Assembly (NCBI GenBank): GCA_030762175.1
Contig: CM060834.1
Location: 65,887,501-65,951,500 of the forward strand
DNA from: Metallyticus violacea
Taxonomy: Eukaryota; Arthropoda; Insecta; Mantodea; Metallyticidae
Length of the DNA: 64,000 bases
Reading direction: 5' to 3'
The first letter of the stretch is position 1, and every line of letters begins with the position of its first letter. Shown one piece after another: positions 1 to 12,045 of this stretch. The notes beneath the pieces were generated by a model. That model did not search any database. It worked only from the letters and a program-made list of their open reading frames with translations, and was not told the origin of the DNA. The translations under genes were made by a program, and so were the position numbers.

Positions 1-1568
1 AGCATATTATGCGCAAAGAATCTCGAAAAGAAAAAAATTTTTTTTCGAAGTTTGGAATCTTCCTTAGAATCACTTTTTTTCCATTCTTATTTGAGATAAC
101 TTGTTCTGTTTCATTATACTAGTTTGATAGCCTTAGACAAACATATTATGCGCAAAAAATCTCGAAAAGAAAAAAATTTTTTTTCGAAGTTTGGAAACTT
201 CGTTAGAATCACTTTTTTTCCGTTCTTATTTAAGTTAACTTGTTCTCTTTCATTATACTAGTTTGATAGCCTTAGACAAGCATATTATGCGCAAAGAATC
301 TCGAAAAGAAAAAAATTTTTTTTCGAAGTTTGGAAACTTCGTTAGAATCTTTTTTTTTCCGTTCTTATTTGAGATAACTGGTTCTCTTTCATTATACTAG
401 TTTGATAGCCTCAGACAAGCATATAATGCGCAAAGAATCTCGAAAGGAAAAAAATTTTTTTTCGAAGTTTGGAAACTACCTTAGAATCACTTTTTTTCCA
501 TTCTTATTTGAGATAACTTGTTCTCTTTCATTATACTTGTTTGATAGCCTCAGACAAGCATATTATGCGCAAAGAATTTCGAAAAGAAAAAAATTTTATT
601 TCGAAGTTTGGAAACTTCGTTAGAATCACTTTTTTTCCGTTCTTATTTAAGATTACTGGTTCTCTTTCATTATACTAGTTTGATAGCCTCAGACAAGCAT
701 ATTATGCGCAAAGAATGTCGAAAAGAAAAAAATTTTATTTCGAAGGTTTGAATATTCGTTAGAATCACTTTTTTTCCGTTCTTATTTGAGATAACTGGTT
801 CTCTTTCATTATACTACTTTGATAGCCTCAGAAAAGCATATTATGCGCAAAGAATCTCGAAAAGAAAAATATTTTTTTTCGAAGATTGGAAACCTCGTTA
901 GAATTACTTTTTTTCCGTTCTTATTTGAGATAACTGGTTCTCTTTCATTATACTAGTTTGATAGCCTCAGACAAGCATATTATGCGCAAAGAATCTCGAA
1001 AAGAAAAAAATTTTTGTCGAAGTTTGGAAACTTCCTTAGAATCACTTTTTTTCCATTCTTATTTGAGATAACTTGTTCTCTTTCATTATACTAGTTTAAT
1101 AGCCTTAGACAAGCATATTATGCGCAAAGAATCTCGAAAAGAAAAAAATTTTTTTTCGAAGTTTGGAAACTTCGTTAGAATCACTTTTTTTCCGTTCTTA
1201 TTTGAGATAACTGGTTCTCTTTCATTATACTAGTTTGATAGCCTCAGACAAGCATATTATGCGCAAAGAATCTCGAAAAGAAAAAAATTTTTTTTCGAAG
1301 TTTGGAAACTTCCTTAGAATCACTTTTTTTCCATTCTTATTTGAGAAAACTTGTTCTCTTTCATTATACTTGTTTGATAGCCTTAGACAAGCATATTATG
1401 CGCAAAGAATCTCGAAAAGAAAAAAAATTTTTTTCGAAGTTTGGAAACTTCGTTAGAATCACTTTTTTTCCGTTCTTATTTAAGATTACTGGTTCTCGTT
1501 CATTATACTAGTTTGATAGCCTCAGACAAGCATATTATGCGCAAAGAATCTCGAAAAGAAAAAAATTT
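1..1568 (+). repeat. 5,552-bp period repeat, copy 1 (left part)
   Basis: Bases 1-1568 match 5553-7120 at an offset of 5,552 bp (40 monomers), including rare markers such as GAATCTTCC, ATAATGCGC, GGTTTGAATATTCG and TTTTTGTCG. Differences seen by eye include G380/C5932, a GAATTTCG/GAATTTGG change near 570/6123, an ACTGG/AATGG change near 1212/6764, and a T/A change near 69/5621. Identity is therefore above 99% but this copy is older than the 10,830-bp duplication. The match ends where this copy goes into an AAACTTTG unit. Confidence 0.85.
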
Positions 1569-4500
1569 TTTTCGAAGTTTGGAAACTTTGTTAGAATCAC
1601 TTTTTTTCCGTTCTTATTTGAGATAACTGGTTCTCTTTCATTATACTAGTTTGATAGCCTCAGACAAGCATATTATGCGCAAAGAATCTCGAAAAGAAAA
1701 AAATTTTTTTTCGAAATTTGGAAACTTCCTTAGAATCACTTTTTTTCCATTCTTATTTGAGATAACTTGTTCTCTTTCATTATACTTGTTTGATAGCCTT
1801 AGACAAGCATATTATGCGCAAAGAATCTCAAAAAGAAAAAAATTTTTTTTCGAAGTTTGGAAACTTCCTTAGAATCACTTTTTACCATTCTTATTTGAGA
1901 TAACTTGTTCTCTTTCATTATACTAGTTTGATAGCCTCAGACAAGCATATTATGCGCAAAGAATCTCGAAAAGAAAAAAATTTTTTTTCGAAGTTTGGAA
2001 ACTTCCTTAGAATCACTTTTTTTCCATTCGTATTTGAGATAACTTGTTCTCTTTCATTATACTAGTTTGATAGCCTTAGACAAGCATATTATGCGCAAAG
2101 AATCTCGAAAAGAAAAAAATTTTTTTTCGAAGTTTGGAAACTTCGTTAAAATCACTTTTTTTCCGTTCTTATTTAAGATAACTTGTTCTCTTTCATTATA
2201 CTAGTTTGATAGCCTTAGACAAGCATATTATGCGCAAAGAATCTCGAAAAGAAAAAAATTTTTTTTCGAAGTTTGGAAACTTCGTTAGAATCACTTTTTT
2301 TCCGTTCTTATTTGAGATAACTGGTTCTCTTTCATTATACCAGTTTGATAGCGTCAGACAAGCATATTATGCGCAAAGAATCTCGAAAAGAAAAAAAATT
2401 TTTTTCGAAGTTTGGAAACTTCGTTAGAATCACTTTTTTTCCGTTCTTATTTGAGATAACTTGTTCTCTTTCATTATACTTGTTTGATAGCCTTAGACAA
2501 GCATATTATGCGCAAAGAATCTCGAAAAGAAAAAATTTTTTTTCGAAGTTTGGAAACTTCGTTGGAATCACATTTTTTCCGTTCTTATTTAAGATTACTG
2601 GTTCTCTTTCATTATACTATTTTGATAGCCTCAGACAAGCATATTATGCGCAAAGAATCTCGAAAAAAAAAAAATTTTTTTTCGAAGTTTGGAAACTTTG
2701 TTAGAATCCCTTTTTTCCGTTCTTATTTGAGATAACTTGTTCTCTTTCATTATACTAGTTTCATAGCCTTAGACAAGCATATTATGCGCAAAGAATCTCG
2801 AAAAGAAAAAAATTTTTTTCGAAGTTTGGAAACTACGTTAGAATCACTTTTTTTCCGTTCTTATTTGAGATAACTTGTTCTCTTTCATTATACTAGTTTG
2901 ACAGCCTTAGACAAGCATATTATGCGCAAAGAATCTCGAAAAGAAAAAAATTTTTTTTCGAAGTTTAGAAACTTCCTTAGAATCACTTTTTTTCCATTCT
3001 TATTTGAGATAACTTGTTCTCTTTCATTATACTTGTTTGATAGCCTTAGACAAGCATATTATGCGCAAAGAATCTCAAAAAGAAAAAAATTTTTTTTCGA
3101 AGTTTGGAAACTTCCTTAGAATCACTTTTTACCATTCTTATTTGAGATAACTTGTTCTCTTTCATTATACTAGTTTGATAGCCTCAGACAAGCATATTAT
3201 GCGCAAAGAATCTCGAAAAGAAAAAAATTTTTTTTCGAAGTTTGGAAACTTCCTTAGAATCACTTTTTTTCCATTCTTATTTGAGATAACTTGTTCTCTT
3301 TCATTATACTAGTTTGATAGCCTTAGACAAGCATATTATGCGCAAAGAATCTCGAAAAGAAAAAAATTTTTTTTCGAAGTTTGGAAACTTCGTTAAAATC
3401 ACTTTTTTTCCGTTCTTATTTAAGATAACTTGTTCTCTTTCATTATACTAGTTTGATAGCCTTAGACAAGCATATTATGCGCAAAGAATCTCGAAAAGAA
3501 AAAAATTTTTTTCCAAGTTTGGAAACTTCGTTAGAATCACTTTTTTTCCGTTCTTATTTGAGATAACTGGTTCTCTTTCATTATACTTGTTTGATAGCGT
3601 CAGACAAGCATATTATGCGCAAAGAATCTCGAAAAGAAAAAAATTTTTTTTCGAAGTTTGGAAACTTCCTTAGAATCACTTTTTTTCCATTCTTATTTGA
3701 GATAACTTGTTCTCTTTCATTATACTTGTTTGATAGCCTTAGACAAGCATATTATGCGCAAAGAATCTCGAAAAGAAAAAAATTTTTTTTCGAAGTTTGG
3801 AAACTTCGTTGGAATCACATTTTTTCCGTTCTTATTTAAGATTACTGGTTCTCTTTCATTATACTAGTTTGATAGCTTCAGACAAGCATATTATGCGCAA
3901 AGAATGTCGAAAAGAAAAAAATTTTATTTCGAAGTTTGGAAACTTCGTTAGAATCACTTTTTTTCCGTTCTTATTTGAGATAACTGGTTCTCTTTCATTA
4001 TACTACTTTGATAGCCTCAGAAAAGCATATTATGCGCAAAGAATCTCGAAAAGAAAAATATTTTTTTTCGAAGATTGGAAACCTCGTTAGAATCACTTTT
4101 TTTCCGTTCTTATTTGAGATAACTGGTTCTCTTTCATTATACTAGTTTGATTGCCTCAGACAAGCATATTATGCGCAAAGAATCTCGAAAAGAAAAAAAT
4201 TTTTTTTCGAAGTTTGGAAACTTCCTTAGAATCACATTTTTTCCATTCTTATTTGAAATAACTTGTTCTCTTTCATTATACTAGTTTGAGAGCCTCTGAC
4301 AAGCATATTATGCGCAAAGAATCTCGAAAAGAAAAAAATTTTTTTTCGAAGTTTGGAAACTTCCTTAGAATCACTTTTTTTCCATTCTTATTTGAGATAA
4401 CTTGTTCTCTTTCATTATACTAGTTTGATAGCCTATGACAAGCATATTATGCGCAAAGAATTTCGAAAAGAAAAAAATTTTTTTTCCAAGATTGGAAACC

Positions 4501-5552
4501 TCGTTAGAATCACTTTTTTTCCGTTCTTATTTGAGATCACTGGTTCTCTTTCATTATACTAGTTTGATAGCCTCAGAAAAGCATAGGTGTGCGCAAAGAA
4601 TCTCGAAAAGAAAAAAATTTTTTTTCGAAGTTTGAAAACTTCGTTAGAATCACTTTTTTTCCGTTCTTATTTGAGATAACTGGTTCTCTTTCATTATACT
4701 AGTTTGATAGCCTCAGACAAGCATATTATGCGCAAAGAATGTCGAAAAGAAAAAAATTTTTTTTCGAAGTTTGGAAACTTCGTTAGAATCACTTTTTTTC
4801 CGTTCTTATTTAAGATTACTGGTTCTCTTTCATTATACTAGTTTGATAGCCTCAGACAAGCATATTATGCGCAAAGAATCTCGAAAAGAAAAAAATTTTT
4901 TTTCGAAGTTTGGAAACTTCGTTAGAATCACTTTTTTTCCGTTCTTTTTGAGATAACTTGTTCTCTTTCATTATACTAGTTTGATAGCCTTAGACCAGCA
5001 TATTATGCGCAAAGAATCTCGAAAAGAAAAAAATTTTTTTTCGAAGTTTGGAATCCTCCTTAGAATCACTTTTTTTCCATTCTTATTTGAGATAACTTGT
5101 TCTCTTTCATTATACTAGTTTGATAGCCTTAGACAAGCATATTATGCGCAAAGAATCTCGAAAAGAAAAAAAATTTTTTTCCAAGTTTGGAAACTTCGTT
5201 AGAATCACTTTTTTTCCGTTCTTATTTGAAATAACTGGTTCTCTTTCATTATACTAGTTTGATAGCCTTAGACAAGCATATTATGCGCAAAGAATCTCGA
5301 AAAGAAAAAAATTTTTTTTCGAAGTTTGGAAACTTCGTTAGAATTACTTTTTTTCCGTTCTTATTTGAGATAACTTGTTCTCTTTCATTATACTTGTTTG
5401 ATAGCCTTAGACAAGCATATTATGCGCAAAGAATCTCGAAAAGAAAAAAATTTTTTTTCGAAGTTTGGAAACTTCCTTAGAATCACTTTTTTTCCATTCT
5501 TATTTGAGATAACTTGTTCTCTTTCATTATACTAGTTTGATAGCCTCAGACA
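1569..5552 (+). repeat. Mixed monomer block with 1,248-bp internal repeat
   Basis: Bases about 1881-2340 recur at about 3129-3588 (offset 1,248 bp, nine monomers). Both carry the shortened CACTTTTTACCATTC unit, an AAAATCAC unit and a GATAGCGTCAG unit. At 3.8-4.1 kb lies a TTGG unit followed by GAATGTCG and D-class units. The ATAGGTGTGCGC marker is at 4581. A private one-base deletion (GTTCTTTTTGAG) is near 4941. No gene is seen. Confidence 0.75.
2557..2573 (+). promoter_or_regulatory. CENP-B-box-like half motif (example)
   Basis: CTTCGTTGGAATCACAT matches the mammalian CENP-B box consensus (YTTCGTTGGAARCGGGA) exactly over its first 11 bases and again at the following C, but lacks the GGG of the essential core. 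About 24 units carry this TTGG form. First bases I located are 2557, 3804, 9359, 11164, 15191, 20189, 21994, 26021, 29911, 31161, 35054, 37972, 39364, 41865, 43392, 44640, 46169, 47417, 50891, 52418, 53253, 54919, 59504 and 60476. The common unit has TTAG instead. Because the GGG half is absent, CENP-B binding is doubtful and the match may be chance. Confidence 0.25.
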
Positions 5553-7120
5553 AGCATATTATGCGCAAAGAATCTCGAAAAGAAAAAAAATTTTTTTCGA
5601 AGTTTGGAATCTTCCTTAGAAACACTTTTTTTCCATTCTTATTTGAGATAACTTGTTCTGTTTCATTATACTAGTTTGATAGCCTTAGACAAACATATTA
5701 TGCGCAAAAAATCTCGAAAAGAAAAAAATTTTTTTTCGAAGTTTGGAAACTTCGTTAGAATCACTTTTTTTCCGTTCTTATTTAAGTTAACTTGTTCTCT
5801 TTCATTATACTAGTTTGATAGCCTTAGACAAGCATATTATGCGCAAAGAATCTCGAAAAGAAAAAAATTTTTTTTCGAAGTTTGGAAACTTCGTTAGAAT
5901 CTTTTTTTTTCCGTTCTTATTTGAGATAACTCGTTCTCTTTCATTATACTAGTTTGATAGCCTCAGACAAGCATATAATGCGCAAAGAATCTCGAAAGGA
6001 AAAAAATTTTTTTTCGAAGTTTGGAAACTACCTTAGAATCACTTTTTTTCCATTCTTATTTGAGATAACTTGTTCTCTTTCATTATACTTGTTTGATAGC
6101 CTCAGACAAGCATATTATGCGCAAAGAATTTGGAAAAGAAAAAAATTTTATTTCGAAGTTTGGAAACTTCGTTAGAATCACTTTTTTTCCGTTCTTATTT
6201 AAGATTACTGGTTCTCTTTCATTATACTAGTTTGATAGCCTCAGACAAGCATATTATGCGCAAAGAATGTCGAAAAGAAAAAAATTTTATTTCGAAGGTT
6301 TGAATATTCGTTAGAATCACTTTTTTTCCGTTCTTATTTGAGATAACTGGTTCTCTTTCATTATACTACTTTGATAGCCTCAGAAAAGCATATTATGCGC
6401 AAAGAATCTCGAAAAGAAAAATATTTTTTTTCGAAGATTGGAAACCTCGTTAGAATTACTTTTTTTCCGTTCTTATTTGAGATAACTGGTTCTCTTTCAT
6501 TATACTAGTTTGATAGCCTCAGACAAGCATATTATGCGCAAAGAATCTCGAAAAGAAAAAAATTTTTGTCGAAGTTTGGAAACTTCCTTAGAATCACTTT
6601 TTTTCCATTCTTATTTGAGATAACTTGTTCTCTTTCATTATACTAGTTTAATAGCCTTAGACAAGCATATTATGCGCAAAGAATCTCGAAAAGAAAAAAA
6701 TTTTTTTTCGAAGTTTGGAAACTTCGTTAGAATCACTTTTTTTCCGTTCTTATTTGAGATAAATGGTTCTCTTTCATTATACTAGTTTGATAGCCTCAGA
6801 CAAGCATATTATGCGCAAAGAATCTCGAAAAGAAAAAAATTTTTTTTCGAAGTTTGGAAACTTCCTTAGAATCACTTTTTTTCCATTCTTATTTGAGAAA
6901 ACTTGTTCTCTTTCATTATACTTGTTTGATAGCCTTAGACAAGCATATTATGCGCAAAGAATCTCGAAAAGAAAAAAATTTTTTTTCGAAGTTTGGAAAC
7001 TTCGTTAGAATCACTTTTTTTCCGTTCTTATTTAAGATTACTGGTTCTCGTTCATTATACTAGTTTGATAGCCTCAGACAAGCATATTATGCGCAAAGAA
7101 TCTCGAAAAGAAAAAAATTT
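5553..7120 (+). repeat. 5,552-bp period repeat, copy 2
   Basis: This is the second copy of the segment at 1-1568. It overlaps the left edge of the 10,830-bp duplication: its part from 6291 onwards is present a third time from 17121 onwards. The 17121 copy shares the ATAAATGG change with this copy and not with copy 1, so the 10.8-kb event came later and used this copy as template. Confidence 0.85.
7082..7092. other. Palindrome 1: GCATA-T-TATGC
   Basis: This is a perfect inverted repeat with 5-bp arms and a single central T, seen here in the reference monomer and in the large majority of units. It is abolished in the eight units reading GCATAGGTGTGCGC and altered in those reading GCATATAATGCGC. 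Function is unknown; a protein-binding site is possible but unproven. Confidence 0.85.
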
Positions 7121-7128
7121 TTTTTCGA
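7103..7128. other. Palindrome 2 spanning the A7T8 tract
   Basis: TCGAAAA (7103-7109) and TTTTCGA (7122-7128) form perfect 7-bp inverted arms around a 12-base centre of G, seven A and four T, itself partly self-complementary. A-tracts joined to T-tracts are known to be rigid, to affect nucleosome placement and to attract AT-hook proteins. That such effects matter here is inference. The right arm shares its CGA with the left arm of palindrome 3, so the two dyads overlap. Confidence 0.8.
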
Positions 7129-7143
7129 AGTTTGGAAACTTCG
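7126..7143. other. Palindrome 3: 18-bp dyad, 8-bp arms, GG centre
   Basis: CGAAGTTT and AAACTTCG are perfect reverse complements separated by GG. This is the strongest dyad in the monomer. In C-class units the last base is C instead of G, shortening the arms to 7 bp. In D-class units (GAAGATTGGAAACCTCG) two uncompensated changes break the pairing. Dyad symmetries are frequent in centromeric satellites and have been proposed as protein-binding or cruciform elements; a role here is inference. Confidence 0.85.
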
Positions 7144-8431
7144 TTAGAATCACTTTTTTTCCGTTCTTATTTGAGATAACTGGTTCTCTTTCATTATACT
7201 ACTTTGATAGCCTCAGAAAAGCATATTATGCGCAAAGAATCTCGAAAAGAAAAATATCTTTTTTCGAAGATTGGAAACCTCTTTAGAATCACTTTTTTTC
7301 CGTTCTTATTTGAGATAACTGGTTCTCTTTCATTATACTAGTTTGATTGCCTCAGACAAGCATATTATGCGCAAAGAATCTCGAAAAGAAAAAAATTTTT
7401 TTTCGAAGTTTGGAAACTTCGTTAGAATCACTTTTTTTCCGTTCTTATTTGAGATAACTGGTTCTCTTTCATTATACTAGTTTGATAGCCTCAGACAAGC
7501 ATATTATGCGCAAAGAATCTCGAAAAGAAAAAAATTTTTTTTCGAAGTTTGGAAACTTCCTTAGAATCACTTTTTTTCCATTCTTATTTGAGATAACTTG
7601 TTCTCTTTCATTATACTTGTTTGATAGCCTTAGACAAGCATATTATGCGCAAAGAATCTCGAAAAGAAAAAGATTTTTTTTCGAAGTTTGGAAACTTCGT
7701 TAGAATTACTTTTTTTCCGTTCTTATTTAAGATCACTGGTTCTCTTTCATTATACTATTTTGATAGCCTCAGACAAGCATATTATGCGCAAAGAATCTCG
7801 AAAAAAAAAAAATTTTTTTTCGAAGTTTGGAAACTTAGTTAGAATCCCTTTTTTCCGTTCTTATTTGAGATAACTTGTTCTCTTTCATTATACTAGTTTG
7901 ATAGCCTTAGACAAGCATATTATGCGCAAAGAATCTCGAAAAGAAAAAAATTTTTTTCGAAGTTTGGAAACTTTGTTAGAATCACTTTTTTTCCGTTCTT
8001 ATTTGAGATAACTGGTTCTCTTTCATTATACTAGTTTGATAGCCTCAGACAAGCATATTATGCGCAAAGAATCTCGAAAAGAAAAAAATTTTTTTTCGAA
8101 ATTTGGAAACTTCCTTAGAATCACTTTTTTTCCATTCTTATTTGAGATAACTTGTTCTCTTTCATTATACTTGTTTGATAGCCTTAGACAAGCATATTAT
8201 GCGCAAAGAATCTCGAAAACAAAAAAATTTTTTTTCGAAGTTTGGAAACTTCGTTAGAATCACTTTTTTTCCGTTCTTATTTAAGATTACTGGTTCTCTT
8301 TCATTATACTAGTTTGATAGCCTCAGACAAGCATATTATGCGCAAAGAATCTCGAAAAAAAAAAAATTTTTTTTCGAAGTTTGGAAACTACGTTAGAATC
8401 ACTTTTTTTCCGTTCTTATTTGAGATAACTT

Positions 8432-11400
8432 GTTCTCTTTCATTATACTAGTTTGACAGCCTTAGACAAGCATATTATGCGCAAAGAATCTCGAAAAGAA
8501 AAAAATTTTTTTTCGAAGTTTAGAAACTTCCTTAGAATCACTTTTTTTCCATTCTTATTTGAGATAACTTGTTCTCTTTCATTATACTTGTTTGATAGCC
8601 TTAGACAAGCATATTATGCGCAAAGAATCTCAAAAAGAAAAAAATTTTTTTTCGAAGTTTGGAAACTTCCTTAGAATCACTTTTTACCATTCTTATTTGA
8701 GATAACTTGTTCTCTTTCATTATACTAGTTTGATGGCCTCAGACAAGCATATTATGCGCAAAGAATCTCGAAAAGAAAAAAATTTTTTTTCGAAGTTTGG
8801 AAACTTCCTTAGAATCACTTTTTTTCCATTCGTATTTGAGATAACTTGTTCTCTTTCATTATACTAGTTTGATAGCCTTAGACAAGCATATTATGCGCAA
8901 AGAATCTCGAAAAGAAAAAAATTTTTTTTCGAAGTTTGGAAACTTCGTTAAAATCACTTTTTTTTCGTTCTTATTTAAGATAACTTGTTCTCTTTCATTA
9001 TACTAGTTTGATAGCCTTAGACAAGCATATTATGCGCAAAGAATCTCGAAAAGAAAAAAATTTTTTTTCGAAGTTTGGAAACTTCGTTAGAATCACTTTT
9101 TTTCCGTTCTTATTTGAGATAACTGGTTCTCTTTCATTATACTAGTTTGATAGCGTCAGACAAGCATATTATGCGCAAAGAATCTCGAAAAGAAAAAAAT
9201 TTTTTTTCGAAGTTTGGAAACTTCGTTAGAATCACTTTTTTTCCGTTCTTATTTGAGATAACTTGTTCTCTTTCATTATACTTGTTTGATAGCCTTAGAC
9301 AAGCATATTATGCGCAAAGAATCTCGAAAAGAAAAAATTTTTTTTCGAAGTTTGGAAACTTCGTTGGAATCACATTTTTTCCGTTCTTATTTAAGATTAC
9401 TGGTTCTCTTTCATTATACTAGTTTGATAGCTTCAGGCAAGCATATTATGCGCAAAGAATGTCGAAAAGAAAAAAAAATTTTATTTCGAAGTTTGGAAAC
9501 TTCGTTAGAATCACTTTTTTTCCGTTCTTATTTGAGATAACTGGTTCTCTTTCATTATACTACTTTGATAGCCTCAGAAAAGCATATTATGCGCAAAGAA
9601 TCTCGAAAAGAAAAATATCTTTTTTCGAAGATTGGAAACCTCGTTAGAATCACTTTTTTTCCGTTCTTATTTGAGATAACTGGTTCTCTTTCATTATACT
9701 AGTTTGATTGCCTCAGACAAGCATATTATGCGCAAAGAATCTCGAAAAGAAAAAAATTTTTTTTCGAAGTTTGGAAACTTCCTTAGAATCACTTTTTTTC
9801 CATTCTTATTTGAGATAACTTGTTCTCTTTCATTATACTTGTTTGATAGCCTTAGACAAGCATATTATGCGCAAAGAATCTCGAAAAGAAAAAAATTTTT
9901 TTTCGAAGTTTGGAAACTTCGTTAGAATCACTTTTTTTCCGTTCTTATTTAAGATCACTGGTTCTCTTTCATTATACTATTTTGATAGCCTCAGACAAGC
10001 ATATTATGCGCAAAGAATCTCGAAAAAAAAAAAATTTTTTTTCGAAGTTTGGAAACTTTGTTAGAATCCCTTTTTTCCGTTCTTATTTGAGATAACTTGT
10101 TCTCTTTCATTATACTAGTTTGATAGCCTTAGACAAGCATATTATGCGCAAAGAATCTCGAAAAGAAAAAAATTTTTTTCGAAGTTTGGAAACTTTGTTA
10201 GAATCACTTTTTTTCCGTTCTTATTTGAGATAACTGGTTCTCTTTCATTATACTAGTTTGACAGCCTTAGACAAGCATATTATGCGCAAAGAATCTCGAA
10301 AAGAAAAAAATTTTTTTTCGAAGTTTAGAAACTTCCTTAGAATCACTTTTTTTCCATTCTTATTTGAGATAACTTGTTCTCTTTCATTATACTTGTTTGA
10401 TAGCCTTAGACAAGCATATTATGCGCAAAGAATCTCAAAAAGAAAAAAATTTTTTTTCGAAGTTTGGAAACTTCCTTAGAATCACTTTTTACCATTCTTA
10501 TTTGAGATAACTTGTTCTCTTTCATTATACTAGTTTGATAGCCTCAGACAAGCATATTATGCGCAAAGAATCTCGAAAAGAAAAAAATTTTTTTTCGAAG
10601 TTTGGAAACTTCCTTAGAATCACTTTTTTTCCATTCTTATTTGAGATAACTTGTTCTCTTTCATTATACTAGTTTGATAGCCTTAGACAAGCATATTATG
10701 CGCAAAGAAGCTCGAAAAGAAAAAAATTTTTTTTCGAAGTTTGGAAACTTCGTTAGAATCACTTTTTTTCCGTTCTTATTTGAGATAACTGGTTCTCTTT
10801 CATTATACTAGTTTGATAGCCTCTGACAAGCATATTATGCGCAAAGAATCTCGAAAAGAAAAAAATTTTTTTTCGAAGTTTGGAAACTTCGTTAGAATCA
10901 CTTTTTTTCCGTTCTTATTTGAGATAACTGGTTCTCTTTCATTATACTAGTTTGATAGCGTCAGACAAGCATATTATGCGCAAAGAATCTCGAAAAGAAA
11001 AAAATTTTTTTTCGAAGTTTGGAAACTTCGTTAGAATCACTTTTTTTCCGTTCTTATTTGAGATAACTTGTTCTCTTTCATTATACTTGTTTGATAGCCT
11101 TAGACAAGCATATTATGCGCAAAGAATCTCGAAAAGAAAAAATTTTTTTTCGAAGTTTGGAAACTTCGTTGGAATCACATTTTTTCCGTTCTTATTTAAG
11201 ATTACTGGTTCTCTTTCATTATACTAGTTTGATAGCTTCAGGCAAGCATATTATGCGCAAAGAATGTCGAAAAGAAAAAAAAATTTTATTTCGAAGTTTG
11301 GAAACTTCGTTAGAATCACTTTTTTTCCGTTCTTATTTGAGATAACTGGTTCTCTTTCATTATACTACTTTGATAGCCTCAGAAAAGCATATTATGCGCA

Positions 11401-12045
11401 AAGAATCTCGAAAAGAAAAATATCTTTTTTCGAAGATTGGAAACCTCGTTAGAATCACTTTTTTTCCGTTCTTATTTGAGATAACTGGTTCTCTTTCATT
11501 ATACTAGTTTGATTGCCTCAGACAAGCATATTATGCGCAAAGAATCTCGAAAAGAAAAAAATTTTTTTTCGAAGTTTGGAAACTTCCTTAGAATCACTTT
11601 TTTTCCATTCTTATTTGAGATAACTTGTTCTCTTTCATTATACTTGTTTGATAGCCTTAGACAAGCATATTATGCGCAAAGAATCTCGAAAAGAAAAAAA
11701 TTTTTTTTCGAAGTTTGGAAACTTCGTTAGAATCACTTTTTTTCCGTTCTTATTTAAGATCACTGGTTCTCTTTCATTATACTATTTTGATAGCCTCAGA
11801 CAAGCATATTATGCGCAAAGAATCTCGAAAAAAAAAAAATTTTTTTTCGAAGTTTGGAAACTTTGTTAGAATCCCTTTTTTCCGTTCTTATTTGAGATAA
11901 CTTGTTCTCTTTCATTATACTAGTTTGATAGCCTTAGACAAGCATATTATGCGCAAAGAATCTCGAAAAGAAAAAAATTTTTTTCGAAGTTTGGAAACTT
12001 TGTTAGAATCACTTTTTTTCCGTTCTTATTTGAGATAACTGGTTC
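8432..12045 (+). repeat. 1,805-bp (13-monomer) tandem pair
   Basis: Bases about 8432-10240 recur at about 10237-12045 (offset 1,805 bp). Both carry the series GACAGCC, TTTAGAAAC, TCTCAAAAAG, TTTTTACCATTC, GATAGCGTCAG, TTGG, an A8 variant and a D-class unit. Differences cluster between 8.7 and 9.1 kb, including GATGGCC near 8732, CATTCGTATTTG near 8828 and AAAATCAC near 8949. The pair is therefore older than the 10.8-kb event. It recurs inside copy 2 at 19.3-22.9 kb. Confidence 0.8.

Larger units (their letters stand above)
7081..7219 (+). repeat. Reference monomer (G class), 139 bp
   Basis: This unit is close to the consensus and is used here as a map of the monomer. It starts at AGCATATTATGCGC, followed by a purine-rich segment (7090-7117), an A7T8 junction (7111-7125), the 18-bp dyad (7126-7143), a T7 tract (7154-7160), a pyrimidine-rich segment with CCGTTC (7161-7166), GAGATAACTGG, TTCTCTTTC, and a TATACTA-like end. 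G+C is 43 of 139 by hand count. The next unit starts at 7220. The start point is arbitrary because the array is continuous. Confidence 0.95.

Noticed and set aside
402..623. Many + strand open frames of 60-166 codons, for example the 73-codon type starting MIASDKHIMRKES and the type starting METSLESL.
   Set aside because: They are the satellite read in different frames. Their starts are TTG, not ATG; the same peptide recurs in every unit with the frame stepping by one base. Stops sit at fixed monomer positions, and variation ignores codon position. No ribosome-binding site or recognisable domain is seen.
5590..5600. RNA polymerase III B-box-like TTCGAA
   Set aside because: TTCGAA is only the core of the consensus. 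The required flanking GG and TCC and a spaced A box are absent.
7103..7143. Rho-independent terminator-like hairpin next to a T run
   Set aside because: The T run precedes the 18-bp dyad rather than following it. The stem is AT-rich, and there is no gene to terminate. It occurs in nearly every unit as part of the satellite.
7190..7205. Bacterial -10-like TATACT with an upstream TTGTTC in many units, or a eukaryotic TATA-like element
   Set aside because: The spacing between the two hexamers is too short for a bacterial promoter, the match is expected in AT-rich DNA, and no downstream gene exists.
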